64,000 bases of DNA from Hymenobacter volaticus (GCF_022921055.1 NZ_CP095061.1:5185501-5249500), one strand, 5' to 3'. Positions 40,301 to 48,840 are shown, counted from the stretch's first letter. A program made the numbers and translations. The notes: generated by a model not told the origin, from the letters alone.

Positions 40301-40811
40301 GATGCAGGAGCAGCTCAACCAGCAGATTCAGCAGTTGCAGCAGAGCGGCAAACAAGGCCGCGCGCTTAGCGAAGACTTGGCGAAGTTGGCAGCGCAACAG
40401 CAGATGCTACGCCAGGCGCTGCAAGAGTTGGAAAAGCAACAAAAAGGCGGCAAACCCGGCCAGAAAGACGGCAAAGGGGACCAAGCAGGCGGCGGTACCG
40501 GTGAATTGAAAAAAATGATGGAACAAACCGAAACCGACCTCGTAAACAAACGGCTAACGGAGCAGACGGTCATGCGCCAGCGTCAAATTCTGACTCGCTT
40601 GCTCGAAGCCGAGAAATCGGCGCGGGAGCGGGACCAGGATGATAAGCGTGAGGCACAAACCGCCCGTACGCTTCCGCCCGTATTTCCACCTGCCTTCGAG
40701 CAGTACAAACGTCAGAAAGACCGCCAAACTGAGCTTCTTCGCACCGTGCCCACTACCCTCACGCCTTATTATCAGCGGGAAGTCAGCGAATATTTTCAGA
40801 AAATGAAATAG
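37389..40811 (+). CDS. DUF4175-type large membrane and coiled-coil protein
   Basis: A 1140-residue protein of a family restricted mainly to Bacteroidota. Two membrane helices lie at about 28-85 (LLVRGALVAGALLLSLFLVL and LLFGFLGLAIYAFM) and one at about 165-190. A beta-rich periplasmic region follows to about 520, then a very long Gln/Glu/Lys coiled-coil region (about 520-860) and a Gln/Gly/Lys-rich C-terminal part. ATG 37389 gives MPVSQESTS ahead of the first helix; the upstream frame is unconvincing. It heads a plus-strand gene block that includes ybeY and mnmG. Function unknown; the shape suggests an envelope scaffold. Confidence 0.82.
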   Translation: MPVSQESTSTSTALREVLARLEAFKRKFYLSLLVRGALVAGALLLSLFLVLNTLEYFLYLPTWVRGGLLFGFLGLAIYAFMRWIWQPLAALTNLRRLLSDEQAALRVGEIFPDIQDKLLNALQLQDKAQGNALIAASLEQRAGQLAGFRFEEGIDIQKQTKPLWKYVAIPAAAIMLVLLVYPALFVQGTERLLNYRQKYAPPAPFAFVVENKDLTAFQGEDFKLDVRVEGEVLPNEISIVYGGRERRLTKEQGNHFTYQFQQLQRDVQFQLSAANVVSNDYDLTLRQRPNLRDFSVQVTYPAYIGKPAETIRNTGNLTVPEGSTVRWQFATQATDQLQLLFKGPDETVTAQAAGEDFTASRKVMRTQNYAVRLQNPASLNRDPIEYQLTAIPDQIPEITLESFSDTTSLRYLALGGSVRDDYGLSRLQLHYRITSKGRPNAAFQARALPLTGNTAQTYAYQWDLRPLKMQPGDRLEYFVQVWDNDGVHGPKSAKTRAAEFRLPSRQELREQLNSQSESVQSQLSKSAEQSKKLERELAKSQDKLKTKRDLNFQDRKQLQDMLEQKQQMDQQMADMKKMFDELTQKQDELDPKSQELAEKAKELQKLMESLLDPETKKLYEELQKLLEKQQDMTQPDMQKLMQQLENKENTLQKELERALEMFKQLQFEQKQEETLDKLQELAKEQEKLAEETQKNDKENADNKESKQQQQQKQEDLKQQQQQNQQQFDELKKDLQDLKKMDDQLGNENEADEMKQDQQQVDEQMEESEQQLSKNQNKKASQSQQQAAKGMKQMAQKMQNQMSEEEQDQQQENIDDLRDILENLIKLSFDQEGLAKDFRKVDQSDPRFVQLGQQQRKLKDDARVVQDSLYSLAKRAFPIQSFVTREVGEMNGRMDESLEQIRQRNVSRATASQQQAMTSMNNLALMLNSALQQMQQEQRESMSQQQSGDGKPGKSKKKGKQSGDGQSGRMGKMQEQLNQQIQQLQQSGKQGRALSEDLAKLAAQQQMLRQALQELEKQQKGGKPGQKDGKGDQAGGGTGELKKMMEQTETDLVNKRLTEQTVMRQRQILTRLLEAEKSARERDQDDKREAQTARTLPPVFPPAFEQYKRQKDRQTELLRTVPTTLTPYYQREVSEYFQKMK

Positions 40812-40819
40812 CGTTCCAC

Positions 40820-40827
40820 TAAGTTTG
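40820..40827 (+). promoter_or_regulatory. Possible promoter -7 element before the anti-sigma ATPase gene
   Basis: TAAGTTTG fits TAnnTTTG, 26 bases before the ATG at 40854. It would give the anti-sigma/ybeY pair its own transcription. Confidence 0.35.
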
Positions 40828-40853
40828 CGCCCCGCCGTTCCTCACCATTCCCT

Positions 40854-41312
40854 ATGAAGCAGGTTAAAATTCAGATTCCCTCGCTTGTCGAGAACATTCG
40901 TGTCGTGGAAAGTTTCATCGATAACTCGAAGGATACCTTTCATATCGAAGACGATATTTATGGTAATATCATGGTAGCAGTGACGGAAGCCGTGAACAAC
41001 GCTATCCGCCATGGTAACAAGTTCGACAAGGACAAAAATGTGTACCTGTCGTTGTACGTTGATACCGACCGTGTGAAATTCGAGGTGGAAGATGAAGGGC
41101 AAGGCTTCGACTACACCAACCTAATAGACCCCACGGCTCCCGAGAACCTCGAGAACCCCGGCGGCCGCGGCATCTTCCTGATTCGCCACCTAGCCGACGA
41201 AGTGGAGTTCACCAGAGATGGCCGCAACGTGCAGCTCACGTTTATGCTTTCCGCCCCTTCCGAAGCAGCCAATGCGGAAGAGGACACTACTTCCAGCAAT
41301 TATCAGGCATGA
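40854..41312 (+). CDS. Anti-sigma-factor-like ATP-binding protein (RsbW type)
   Basis: A 152-residue protein made of a single HATPase_c domain as in RsbW/SpoIIAB. The N box is MVAVTEAVNNAIRHGNK, the G1 box EDEGQGFDY and the G2 box GGRGIFLIRHLADEVEF. It would bind and phosphorylate an antagonist (STAS-type) or control a sigma factor in the cytosol, but no partner is adjacent. Its ATGA stop/start overlap with ybeY shows translational coupling. Confidence 0.88.
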   Translation: MKQVKIQIPSLVENIRVVESFIDNSKDTFHIEDDIYGNIMVAVTEAVNNAIRHGNKFDKDKNVYLSLYVDTDRVKFEVEDEGQGFDYTNLIDPTAPENLENPGGRGIFLIRHLADEVEFTRDGRNVQLTFMLSAPSEAANAEEDTTSSNYQA

Positions 41313-41800
41313 TCCAGCACCCGCCCGGTACCGAACACGAAATGAACAGCGGCTTACCCCAAGATTCGCACGAGTCGCATGGCATCGAGTTTCTGGTAGA
41401 AGATGTGCCATTTGAGCTAGCCGATGCGGAAGCGTTAGGTTCGTGGATTGAGCGGGTGATAGACGTGCACGAATACGAGTTGGTGCAGCTCACGTACATC
41501 TTCTGTTCCGACGAGTATTTGCACCGCGTGAACATGGAGTACCTCGACCATGACACGTACACCGATGTTATCACCTTCGACAATGCGGATGATGCCGACA
41601 TCATCGAAGGCGACATTTTCATTTCGGTGGAGCGGGTCCGCGAGAATGCGCAACAACTCGGTGTTCCCTTTATTGATGAGTTGCACCGCGTTATGATTCA
41701 TGGCGTGTTGCACTTATTAGGCTACGCTGATAAAGACTTGATCAGCCAGACAGCAATGCGAGCAAAAGAAGACTATTGCTTGTCGTTGCGCGCGTTCTAA
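41309..41800 (+). CDS. ybeY: Endoribonuclease YbeY / 16S rRNA maturation factor
   Basis: Zinc-dependent single-strand RNase needed for 16S rRNA 3' end maturation. The 163-residue protein carries the core TDVITFDNAD, GDIFISVERV and the metal motif HRVMIHGVLHLLGYADK. The third zinc ligand, usually His (HGxLHLxGYxH), is Asp here, a change I recall as common in Bacteroidota. The N-terminal 25 residues before IEFLVEDVPF are extra, so a start at the internal Met12 is possible. It overlaps the anti-sigma gene by four bases. Confidence 0.92.
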   Translation: MIQHPPGTEHEMNSGLPQDSHESHGIEFLVEDVPFELADAEALGSWIERVIDVHEYELVQLTYIFCSDEYLHRVNMEYLDHDTYTDVITFDNADDADIIEGDIFISVERVRENAQQLGVPFIDELHRVMIHGVLHLLGYADKDLISQTAMRAKEDYCLSLRAF

Positions 41801-41838
41801 ACAAGTTGCATTCTGCTTTCTAAAGCTTACATAATCTG

Positions 41839-41867
41839 AAACGCCCGCCTAAACGCGGGCGTTTTTT
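41839..41867 (+). terminator. Terminator after ybeY
   Basis: AAACGCCCGC pairs with GCGGGCGTTT around a 6-base loop, followed by T residues. Confidence 0.85.
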
Positions 41868-41899
41868 GTATAATTTAGGATATGCGAAAAGAGCAAAAA

Positions 41900-41993
41900 G
41901 TCATGCTGAGCTTGTCGAAGCATCTCGCGTGCTGACACTAGATTACTATTGCAACATCAGTACGCGAGATGCTTCGACAAGCTTAGCATGACG
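41900..41993. repeat. Interspersed palindromic element, copy 4
   Basis: Left arm GTCATGCTGAGCTTGTCGAA, right arm ending TTCGACAAGCTTAGCATGAC, with a central region of about 35 bases. It lies directly behind the ybeY terminator. Confidence 0.85.
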
Positions 41994-42064
41994 TTCCAAG
42001 TATTAGAAGGCCCACTGCCTTTAGTTGACCTCGCACACATAAAAAGCTCAAAGTAGTTACCTGC

Positions 42065-42793
42065 ATGTCCGCTACTCCTTTCCAAATGCCCGTTATCAGG
42101 GGCGAAGCGTTGGACTATTATCTGAGCCAGGGATATTACCGGATGCATCAAGACCTGTTCACGTGTCGCTTTTTGCCCATCGACGGCGGGTTCTATACGG
42201 TGCATTGGCTACGGCTGGTGCTAGCCGACGTGCAATATGGCCCGGAGCAGCGCCGGCTGCTGCGCCTCAATGAGCGATTCTCGGTGCGGTTTCGGCCGTT
42301 TCAGCTCACCGACGAGCTAGAGGCCCTTTACGCCGTGTACCGCCAGTCCATCACCTTCGATGCCCCCTACACAGTCGAAGAGTTTCTGCTGGCCGGTTCA
42401 ACCCACAACATCTTCACCACTGAAGTAATCGAAATCCGGGACGGAGAGCAGCTGATTGCGGCTGGTGTATTCGACAATGGAACCCGGAGTTTAGCTGGCA
42501 TTATGAATTTCTACGACCCTGGCTACCGTCGGCACAGCTTGGGCAAGTACTTGATGCTGCTCAAAATTAACCACGCCATTCGCCTCCAAAAAACCTATTA
42601 CTACCCCGGCTACCTCGTCTACAATTACCCGAAATTCGACTACAAGCTGTTTCCCTGTGTAGCCGCAACCGAAGTATTCGACTGCCACAACAGTCAGTGG
42701 CTGCCATTTTCGTGGGAGGCGGTGGCTTCTCAGTCAGCTGGTTTGCTAGCCGAGTGGCAAGAAGAGTACTTCGACGAAGATATGGATGAGTAA
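42065..42793 (+). CDS. Ate/Bpt-like aminoacyl-tRNA-protein transferase
   Basis: A 242-residue protein resembling arginyl- and leucyl-tRNA-protein transferases (Ate1/Bpt), which attach an amino acid to N-terminal acidic residues for degradation. The C-terminal GNAT-like half is the basis: EVIEIRDGEQLIAAGVFD, MNFYDPGYRRHSLGKYLMLL and KTYYYPGYLVYNYPKFDYK match the family pattern. The N-terminal half keeps spacing like RRLLRLNERFSVRFRP, but the usual Cys-x-x-Cys metal site is absent. Function is thus likely but not certain. ATG 42065 fits; mnmG follows. Confidence 0.75.
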   Translation: MSATPFQMPVIRGEALDYYLSQGYYRMHQDLFTCRFLPIDGGFYTVHWLRLVLADVQYGPEQRRLLRLNERFSVRFRPFQLTDELEALYAVYRQSITFDAPYTVEEFLLAGSTHNIFTTEVIEIRDGEQLIAAGVFDNGTRSLAGIMNFYDPGYRRHSLGKYLMLLKINHAIRLQKTYYYPGYLVYNYPKFDYKLFPCVAATEVFDCHNSQWLPFSWEAVASQSAGLLAEWQEEYFDEDMDE

Positions 42794-42827
42794 CAGTTCG
42801 GGCCATACAAAAGAGCAGCGGAGTACT

Positions 42828-42835
42828 TATCTTTG
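42828..42835 (+). promoter_or_regulatory. Possible promoter -7 element upstream of mnmG
   Basis: TATCTTTG fits TAnnTTTG; the mnmG ATG lies about 190 bases downstream. A hairpin (42882-42892 with 42899-42909) lies in between. Confidence 0.35.
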
Positions 42836-42881
42836 CGCACGTTCTGAGCGGGTTGCGTCTGAACTTTCGACGATTTGCAGG

Positions 42882-42909
42882 GAAACGCCCGCCTTGTTGC
42901 GGGCGTTTC
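42882..42909. terminator. GC-rich hairpin between the Ate-like gene and mnmG
   Basis: Perfect 11-bp stem GAAACGCCCGC with GCGGGCGTTTC and a 6-base loop. It lacks a clear T run, so it may be a terminator for the Ate-like gene or a leader structure for mnmG. Confidence 0.5.
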
Positions 42910-43028
42910 GCATTGTAAACCCAAGCTTCGGTTTGGGAAGTCGTTGTGGACGTTGAACGACCTACGCAGCAACTGGTGTTATCCCCAATACACTTATGTC
43001 TCGCCAAGCCAGAACTTGGCGCCCTACC

Positions 43029-44896
43029 ATGTTTCAGCAAGAAGAATACGACGTTATTGTAGTAGGAGCGGGCCACGCCGGCTGTGAGGCCGCGGCGGCA
43101 GCTGCCAACTTGGGCTCCAAAGTCCTGCTCGTAACGATGAACATGAACACCATCGCGCAGATGTCGTGCAACCCGGCCATGGGCGGTGTGGCCAAGGGCC
43201 AGATTGTGCGCGAGGTAGACGCTCTCGGCGGCCAGTCAGGCATCATCACCGACAAGACGATGATTCAGTTTCGAATGCTGAACCGCTCGAAAGGCCCCGC
43301 CATGTGGAGCCCCCGGGCGCAGTCGGACCGGATGCGTTTTGCCGAGGAGTGGCGCAACACGCTGGAGCAAACGCTGAACGTGGATTTCTGGCAAGAAGCC
43401 GTGACCGGCTTGCTAGTGGAAAACGACACCGTAGTGGGCGTGAAAACGCAACTCGGTATCGAGTTCCGCAGCAAAGCCGTGGTGCTTACCAACGGCACCT
43501 TCCTCAACGGCCTGATTCATATCGGCGAGAAAAGCTTTGGCGGTGGCCGCGCCGCCGAAAAAGGCAGCACTGGCATCACCGAGCAACTTAAGGAGCTAGG
43601 CTTCGAGGCAGGCCGCATGAAAACCGGTACCCCGCCCCGCGTAGACGGTCGCAGCCTCGACTATTCAAAAATGGAGGAGCAGCCCGGCGACGAGGTACCG
43701 AGCAAATTCAGCTACCTGCCCACGCCGCCGCTGGCTAAGCAGCGCCCGTGCTACATCACCTACACTAACGCCGAGGTGCACGAAATCCTGCGCGAAGGCT
43801 TCGAAAAGTCGCCGATGTTCCAGGGCCGCATCAAAGGCTTGGGGCCGCGCTATTGTCCGTCGGTGGAAGACAAAATCAACCGCTTCGCCGACAAGGACCG
43901 CCATCAGATTTTTGTGGAGCCCGAAGGTTGGAGCACGGTGGAAGTGTATGTAAACGGTTTTTCGAGCAGCTTGCCGGAGGACGTGCAATACCGCGCCCTC
44001 CGCAAAATTGTGGGCTTCGAAAACGCCAAGATGTTCCGCCCCGGCTACGCCATCGAGTACGACTTCTTCCCCCGACGCAGCTCAACCTCACGCTGGAAAC
44101 CAAGCAGGTGCGCAACCTCTACTTCGCGGGTCAGATCAACGGCACGACGGGCTACGAGGAAGCAGCTTGCCAGGGCCTGATGGCTGGCATCAACGCCCAC
44201 AACCGCGTGCACGGCCGAGAGCCTTTCATCTTGAAGCGGAGCGAAGCCTACATTGGCGTGCTCATCGACGACCTTGTGAACAAAGGCACCGATGAGCCTT
44301 ACCGTATGTTCACGAGCCGCGCCGAGCACCGCATCTTGCTGCGCCAAGACAACGCCGACCTGCGCCTGACGCCACTAGGGTACGCCCTCGGACTGGCCTC
44401 GGAGGAGCGGATGGAATTGGTGCGCGCGAAAGAACGCCAGACCACAGAAGTAGTAGATACGCTGAAAAGCTTTGCCATCGAGCCCGCTGAAATCAACGGG
44501 CTGCTGACGGAACTAGGTTCGGCTACTATCACCGAGAAAACACGTGCCATCAACTTGCTGCGCCGCCCCAACATCGAGCTAGCTACTCTGACGGGTGTGC
44601 TGCCCGGTTTGACGCTGGCACTGGCTCCCTACGGCCCCGAGGCTCTGGAGCAGGCGGTGATTCTGGTGAAGTACGAAACCTACATCGAAAAGGAAAACCA
44701 GCAAGCTATTCGGGCCGCCGAGCTAGAGAATTTCGTCATTCAAGGCCGCCTCGACTACAAAGCCATGCCCGCTCTGTCGCACGAAGCCCGCGAGAAGCTG
44801 TTGCGCGTGCAGCCCGAAACTATTGGCCAAGCGGCGCGCATTAGCGGCGTTTCACCCGCCGACATTTCCGTGCTGATGGTGTACCTTGGCCGATAA
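43029..44896 (+). CDS. mnmG: tRNA uridine-5-carboxymethylaminomethyl modification enzyme MnmG (frameshifted in this sequence)
   Basis: FAD enzyme that with MnmE modifies the wobble uridine of several tRNAs. The FAD motif [15 protein letters not shown] is at residues 8-22. [36 protein letters not shown] and the C-terminal domain are well kept. The gene falls in two frames; one extra C in the C5 run at 44069-44073 restores [18 protein letters not shown] and gives 622 residues, the normal size. Because mnmG is widely conserved and the rest is intact, a sequencing error is likelier than a pseudogene. mnmG is often near oriC; see 48162-48677. Confidence 0.95.
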
Positions 44897-44903
44897 TTGA
44901 TTA

Positions 44904-44965
44904 CAAATTCCAAATCCTGAAAGGGTAGGTGGAAAGCCAACTATCCGTTCAGGATTTGGAATTTG
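44904..44965. repeat. 18-bp inverted repeat at the mnmG/methyltransferase junction
   Basis: CAAATTCCAAATCCTGAA (44904-44921) is the exact reverse complement of 44948-44965, with a 26-base loop. There is no T run. It lies where the methyltransferase frame is still open, which argues for the later start at 44986. Confidence 0.65.
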
Positions 44966-44985
44966 CGATTTACAATTCCCGAAAA

Positions 44986-45879
44986 GTGGTTTACGAACGG
45001 TTAGAGAAGTGCCCGGTTTGCGGAAAGTCAGCGTTTCGCAACAAGCTGGTAGTGGAAGACAAGTCAGTCAGCAAGGAAAGCTTCGCCATTCAGCAGTGCG
45101 AAGCGTGCACCTTTCAGTTCACCAATCCTCGACCTGATGCCGCCCACATCGGCCGCTACTACGAGTCCGACGACTACGTGTCGCACAACAGCGGGGCGGC
45201 CGGCGTTATCAACCAGGCTTACAAAGTCGCGCGGTTTTTCACGATGCGCCGCAAGGTGGCCATGCTCAACAAGCTGGCGCCGCGCAAGGGCCGGCTGTTT
45301 GACTATGGTTGCGGCACGGGGCACTTTTTGGCTGCGGCTAAAAGCAACGGCTGGCAAATAGCGGGGTGGGAGCCCAACGCCCGCGCTCGGGAAGAAGCCT
45401 CCGAGCGCGCCGGCCAACCCATCGGTACCGAAAGCCTGACTTCATTCGAGCGCGGAAGCTTCGATGCCATTACGCTTTGGCACGTTCTCGAACACGTGCA
45501 CGAGCTAAACGAAACCTTGCAACAACTCATTAGTTTGCTGAAGCCCGATGGTGTGCTGCTGATTGCGGTACCCAACGTGGACAGCCTCGATGCGCAGCAC
45601 TACCGCCAAGATTGGGCCGCCTACGATGTGCCGCGGCACCTCTACCATTTCAGCGAGAAAACCATGACGCAGCTGCTCAAGAAGCACAAGCTCACGGTGC
45701 TTGAAACGCTGCCGCTGTCGCTGGATGCCTACTACGTGAGCATGCTCAGTGAAAAGCACCGCGCCGAACGCGGTGGCGGACTGGTGTCGGTACTGAAGGC
45801 GGGATACAAGTCCAACCAATACGCAGCGCAACACGAGGGCCAATACTCCAGCCTGATTTACGTAGCCGCCAAACGCTGA
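44986..45879 (+). CDS. Zinc-ribbon SAM-dependent methyltransferase
   Basis: A roughly 297-residue methyltransferase with an N-terminal Cys4 zinc ribbon (EKCPVCGKSAF and QCEACTFQF). The methyltransferase core follows: motif I GRLFDYGCGTGHFLAAA, then DAITLWHVLEHVHELNETL and LKPDGVLLIAVPN. The frame continues up to GTG 44929 through an inverted repeat, so GTG 44986 (VVYERLEKC) is taken as start; this is uncertain. Related proteins methylate sugars or lipids of the cell envelope, but the target is not known. It lies 5 bases before the next gene. Confidence 0.82.
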   Translation: MVYERLEKCPVCGKSAFRNKLVVEDKSVSKESFAIQQCEACTFQFTNPRPDAAHIGRYYESDDYVSHNSGAAGVINQAYKVARFFTMRRKVAMLNKLAPRKGRLFDYGCGTGHFLAAAKSNGWQIAGWEPNARAREEASERAGQPIGTESLTSFERGSFDAITLWHVLEHVHELNETLQQLISLLKPDGVLLIAVPNVDSLDAQHYRQDWAAYDVPRHLYHFSEKTMTQLLKKHKLTVLETLPLSLDAYYVSMLSEKHRAERGGGLVSVLKAGYKSNQYAAQHEGQYSSLIYVAAKR

Positions 45880-45884
45880 TTGCA

Positions 45885-46247
45885 ATGAGTCTGCCGGTTG
45901 CTTGCGTGTTGGGTTCGGTGCTGGTCTGGTTGCTGGCAGTTCCCGTACGCGCCGGTAGGGTAGGGGATGTTTTCTCGTTTGCAAACGCACCAGCCGCCCA
46001 TACCACGGACGGTGGCAATACCTCGCATACGCTTGCGGTAACTTCGCACGTTGCTGCCTATATGCCAGATACCACCCGCCGCTCGGTTTCACTTGACACG
46101 ACGCGCCGCCCAGTTCCCGTTCCCGATACTACTACAGTGTCGGACGACGAAGACAAACCAACCCGCAAAACCACTTTATTGACAGTGCTGGCCATTGCCG
46201 TGCTGACTATTTCCACGCTCTTGCTTTATAATGTCCGTTCGCGCTAA
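45885..46247 (+). CDS. Small exported protein with C-terminal membrane helix
   Basis: A 120-residue protein. A signal-like helix occupies residues 1-24, a Thr/Pro/Asp-rich stretch contains repeated DTTRR and PDTT units, and a hydrophobic helix LLTVLAIAVLTISTLLLY lies near the C-terminus. The start is 5 bases after the methyltransferase stop, and the end overlaps the next gene by 17 bases, so it is part of the same unit. No family recognised. Confidence 0.55.
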   Translation: MSLPVACVLGSVLVWLLAVPVRAGRVGDVFSFANAPAAHTTDGGNTSHTLAVTSHVAAYMPDTTRRSVSLDTTRRPVPVPDTTTVSDDEDKPTRKTTLLTVLAIAVLTISTLLLYNVRSR

Positions 46248-47853
46248 TCTTTTCTATCTGCTGGCTGCCGGTGCCGGCCTGGTTGGCTGTGCTTCTATCA
46301 GTTCGCCTACGGGCGGTGAGAAGGATGTTGTGCCGCCCAAGCTAGTAAGCTCAACGCCCGCCGATGGTGCCCGCAACTACAAAGGCCAAGTTGTGCGGAT
46401 GGTGTTTTCGGAGTCGGTGCAGCTCAAGGACCTTAGCAAGAACCTCATTATCTCGCCGGCGCTACCGGAAGACAACCCATACAAGTTGCGCGAAGACCGG
46501 AACTCTATTTCTCTGCTCTTCGATAAACCCCTCGATCCGAATACCACCTATTCCTTCAACTTCGGCAACGCCGTAGTCGACATCACGGAAAGCAACTTGG
46601 CTTCCAACGTGTTGGTAAGTTTTAGCACAGGTGCCGTGCTTGATTCGGGAGCGGTGCAGGGCACGGTGCGAGATTTACTGACCAACAAGCCAGCCGACGC
46701 AGCGTCGGTGCTGATGTACCCGGAATCCGATACGGCGGGCGTGCGCCGGGGCCGGCCGTACTACCTGGCGCGCACCGACAAAAGTGGCGCGTTCAGCTTG
46801 CGTAACCTGAAAGCCGGCCGCTACCGCATCTACGGCCTCGCCGACAAAAACCAGAACACCCGCCTCGATGAAGGGGAGAAGATTGGCTACCTCCCCGATT
46901 TCATCACCATTGGTCCCAAAGCCGATTCGGTGGAGCTGCTCATGGTTCGGCCCGATGCGCGCCGGCCAGTTAGGGGCAGTCAGCAAGGCTCGTATTCGCA
47001 GTTTCAAGTAAGCTACGGGGAAGGGCTCCGCTCGGCTGCTTTGTCCCCGATAGGAGCGGCGCCTACGCCTCAACTCAATGAAGCCGTTCAAGTCGCCGAA
47101 CAAGGACGCAGCGTAATTCTGTATCGGAGCCCGGCGCTAGGGGAGGGCCGCTACCTAATAGCCGCTACCGACAGCGCTGGCAACGTGTCGCGCGATACGG
47201 TGAACGTGAAGTTTCCGGGTACGGCGGCCACCAAGCGGGGCCCTGTCTACACCGTAGAAGGTTCGCCGAGGGAAGTATACCGCCAGGGGCAAGTGCAATT
47301 CGCGTTTACGGAACCCGTACGGGTGGCAGCCGGCAAGCCATTTGCAACGTTGCAGGAAGACTCCACTGCGGCCCGCCGCCCGCTCGCATTGCCTGCCAGT
47401 GGCATCCTTAGTCCCGACCGCACCAAACTAACGGTGCTGCTCGACACGAAAGCCAAGAATACCATTACGCTGCGCCTCGACACAGTCAATCTCACTACCA
47501 TCACGGGCCAGCGCCTTGGGGCCAAGCCGCTGCGGTTGCGCGTCACCGACCAAGCTACTTACGGCCTTCTCTCCGGCACTATCGAAACAAAGTACAAGCG
47601 CTACGAAGTGCAACTACTCGACGCCCAAGGCAAAGTTGTGGCTTCACTGGATTCCCCCAAAGGCACTTTCCGTTTCGACCGGCTGACTCCGGCTATCTAC
47701 ACCTTCCGCGTCTTAGTTGATGCCGACGGGGACGGCCGCTGGCGAGGCGGTGACCCAAACCTGCTGATACCCGCCGAGCCCGTTTACCTGGCACCGAAGT
47801 CGGAACAAGTACGTGCTAATTTTGAAATAGAAAATATTCGCCTCGCTTTCTAA
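46231..47853 (+). CDS. Ig-like domain lipoprotein
   Basis: A 540-residue lipoprotein (lipobox GAGLVGC, near residue 20). The SbsA-type Ig-like domain follows directly: SISSPTGGEKDVVPPKLVSSTPADGA is split here by its Cys-proximal linker, then VRMVFSESVQL and LIISPALPED. The middle has carboxypeptidase-regulatory-like strands (GAFSLRNLKAGRYRIYGLADKN is the core). The C-terminal domain repeats a similar plan (YTFRVLVDADGDGRWRGGD). This matches a widespread Bacteroidota lipoprotein annotated as Ig-like domain-containing. Its role is probably structural at the cell surface; no enzyme motif is seen. Confidence 0.82.
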   Translation: MSVRANLFYLLAAGAGLVGCASISSPTGGEKDVVPPKLVSSTPADGARNYKGQVVRMVFSESVQLKDLSKNLIISPALPEDNPYKLREDRNSISLLFDKPLDPNTTYSFNFGNAVVDITESNLASNVLVSFSTGAVLDSGAVQGTVRDLLTNKPADAASVLMYPESDTAGVRRGRPYYLARTDKSGAFSLRNLKAGRYRIYGLADKNQNTRLDEGEKIGYLPDFITIGPKADSVELLMVRPDARRPVRGSQQGSYSQFQVSYGEGLRSAALSPIGAAPTPQLNEAVQVAEQGRSVILYRSPALGEGRYLIAATDSAGNVSRDTVNVKFPGTAATKRGPVYTVEGSPREVYRQGQVQFAFTEPVRVAAGKPFATLQEDSTAARRPLALPASGILSPDRTKLTVLLDTKAKNTITLRLDTVNLTTITGQRLGAKPLRLRVTDQATYGLLSGTIETKYKRYEVQLLDAQGKVVASLDSPKGTFRFDRLTPAIYTFRVLVDADGDGRWRGGDPNLLIPAEPVYLAPKSEQVRANFEIENIRLAF

Positions 47854-47867
47854 ACGAGTCAGTTTTT

Positions 47868-47957
47868 AACGCCAAGCTTGTCTTTTAAGCTCACCCGAAC
47901 AGTTACGTTGTTTCGTAGCCGTCTTCGTGGGGAGCTTAGAAGACAAGCTTGGCGTTT
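47868..47957. terminator. Long hairpin after the Ig-like lipoprotein gene
   Basis: Arms AACGCCAAGCTTGTCT (47868-47883) and its complement ending at 47955, extended by AAGCTC/GAGCTT, with a T5 run at the right. The loop of about 40 bases is unusually long for a terminator. Confidence 0.7.
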
Positions 47958-48161
47958 TTGTGTGGTCTTGTTCTGTGGCTAGCCGTGAAGTGCTGAGCTC
48001 ACTCTTGACCTGCTTTCTCTGCCGCGTACGTCACCTGAAGTAACTTAAAACTGCTCCAGTAAGCTGGAAACGGCATTTCATAGGTTTTTCTTGTCGCCTC
48101 CTTTTTCAGTAGCGGTTGATAAACCTGCTCTAAAACCGCTTTTTCAACCCCAAATCCTGAG

Positions 48162-48677
48162 GTATCCACAGAGGCGAGGGCGGTTTCCAGTTACTAGGTG
48201 CATTTTTAGGTGCTTATCCACAGCGAATCCACAGGTTTATCCACTCTGCAATGTCTGTTGGTCGTAATCTGTGGATAACACGGGGGAAATGTGGGGATAA
48301 TGCGTGCAGAAAAATAGGATAAGTTTTTTTGCGCTTCTCATATCCATGACAGCTCCGTTTTCCCACCCACTCTATGTGGACAAGCGTGGATAAGTTTGCC
48401 ATGTGGAAAGCACTATCCACACCCCAACTAAATGTGAATTGTGGATTAGTGGATAAGCCCTGTGGATTGTTAAAAACTTGGTTAAGTATCTGTAAAACAA
48501 CGAAATGATATGCACACACCCTGTTGATAGACGGTGTATAAAGCTAAGTCTATGCACAAGTTATCCGGAGTGTGGATTACTATTTTTTATTGTCCACTTA
48601 TACACAGCCCTAACGACGGGGATAAAAAAGATTTATTTAAAAAAAGACTTTTAAAAAGTTATTAACTGTGTGGACAA
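48162..48677. other. oriC: Candidate chromosomal replication origin (oriC), main DnaA-box cluster
   Basis: An intergenic stretch of almost 1 kb carries many DnaA boxes. Exact TTATCCACA: 48214-48222 on plus and 48270-48278 on minus. Exact TTATNCACA: 48598-48606. One-mismatch boxes lie at 48162, 48237, 48375, 48385, 48413, 48440, 48448, 48571 and 48669. The AT-rich tract at 48620-48666, nearly free of G+C, is a natural unwinding element next to the last boxes. mnmG, a frequent oriC neighbour, is about 3.3 kb upstream. No dnaA gene is in the window, and a DnaA-titrating locus is an alternative. Confidence 0.75.
48620..48666. other. AT-rich putative DNA unwinding element
   Basis: A run almost free of G and C (GATAAAAAAGATTTATTTAA and onward) flanked by a TTATACACA box on the left and a TGTGGACAA box on the right, as expected for the melting site of an origin. 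Confidence 0.6.
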
Positions 48678-48840
48678 CCTGGCTGGCCCTTAAAAAAAAG
48701 CGGGACGGTTGAAGAGCGGTTGAGTGCAGATCGTTCGGATGGGCGCAGAGCGAGAAAAGCCAAGAAGAGTGAAAGCCGGTTCGGGTGCCTCATCTTATTC
48801 GTCGAAGGGTGCGTATACTGTCAACAGCCACCTCGTCTCT

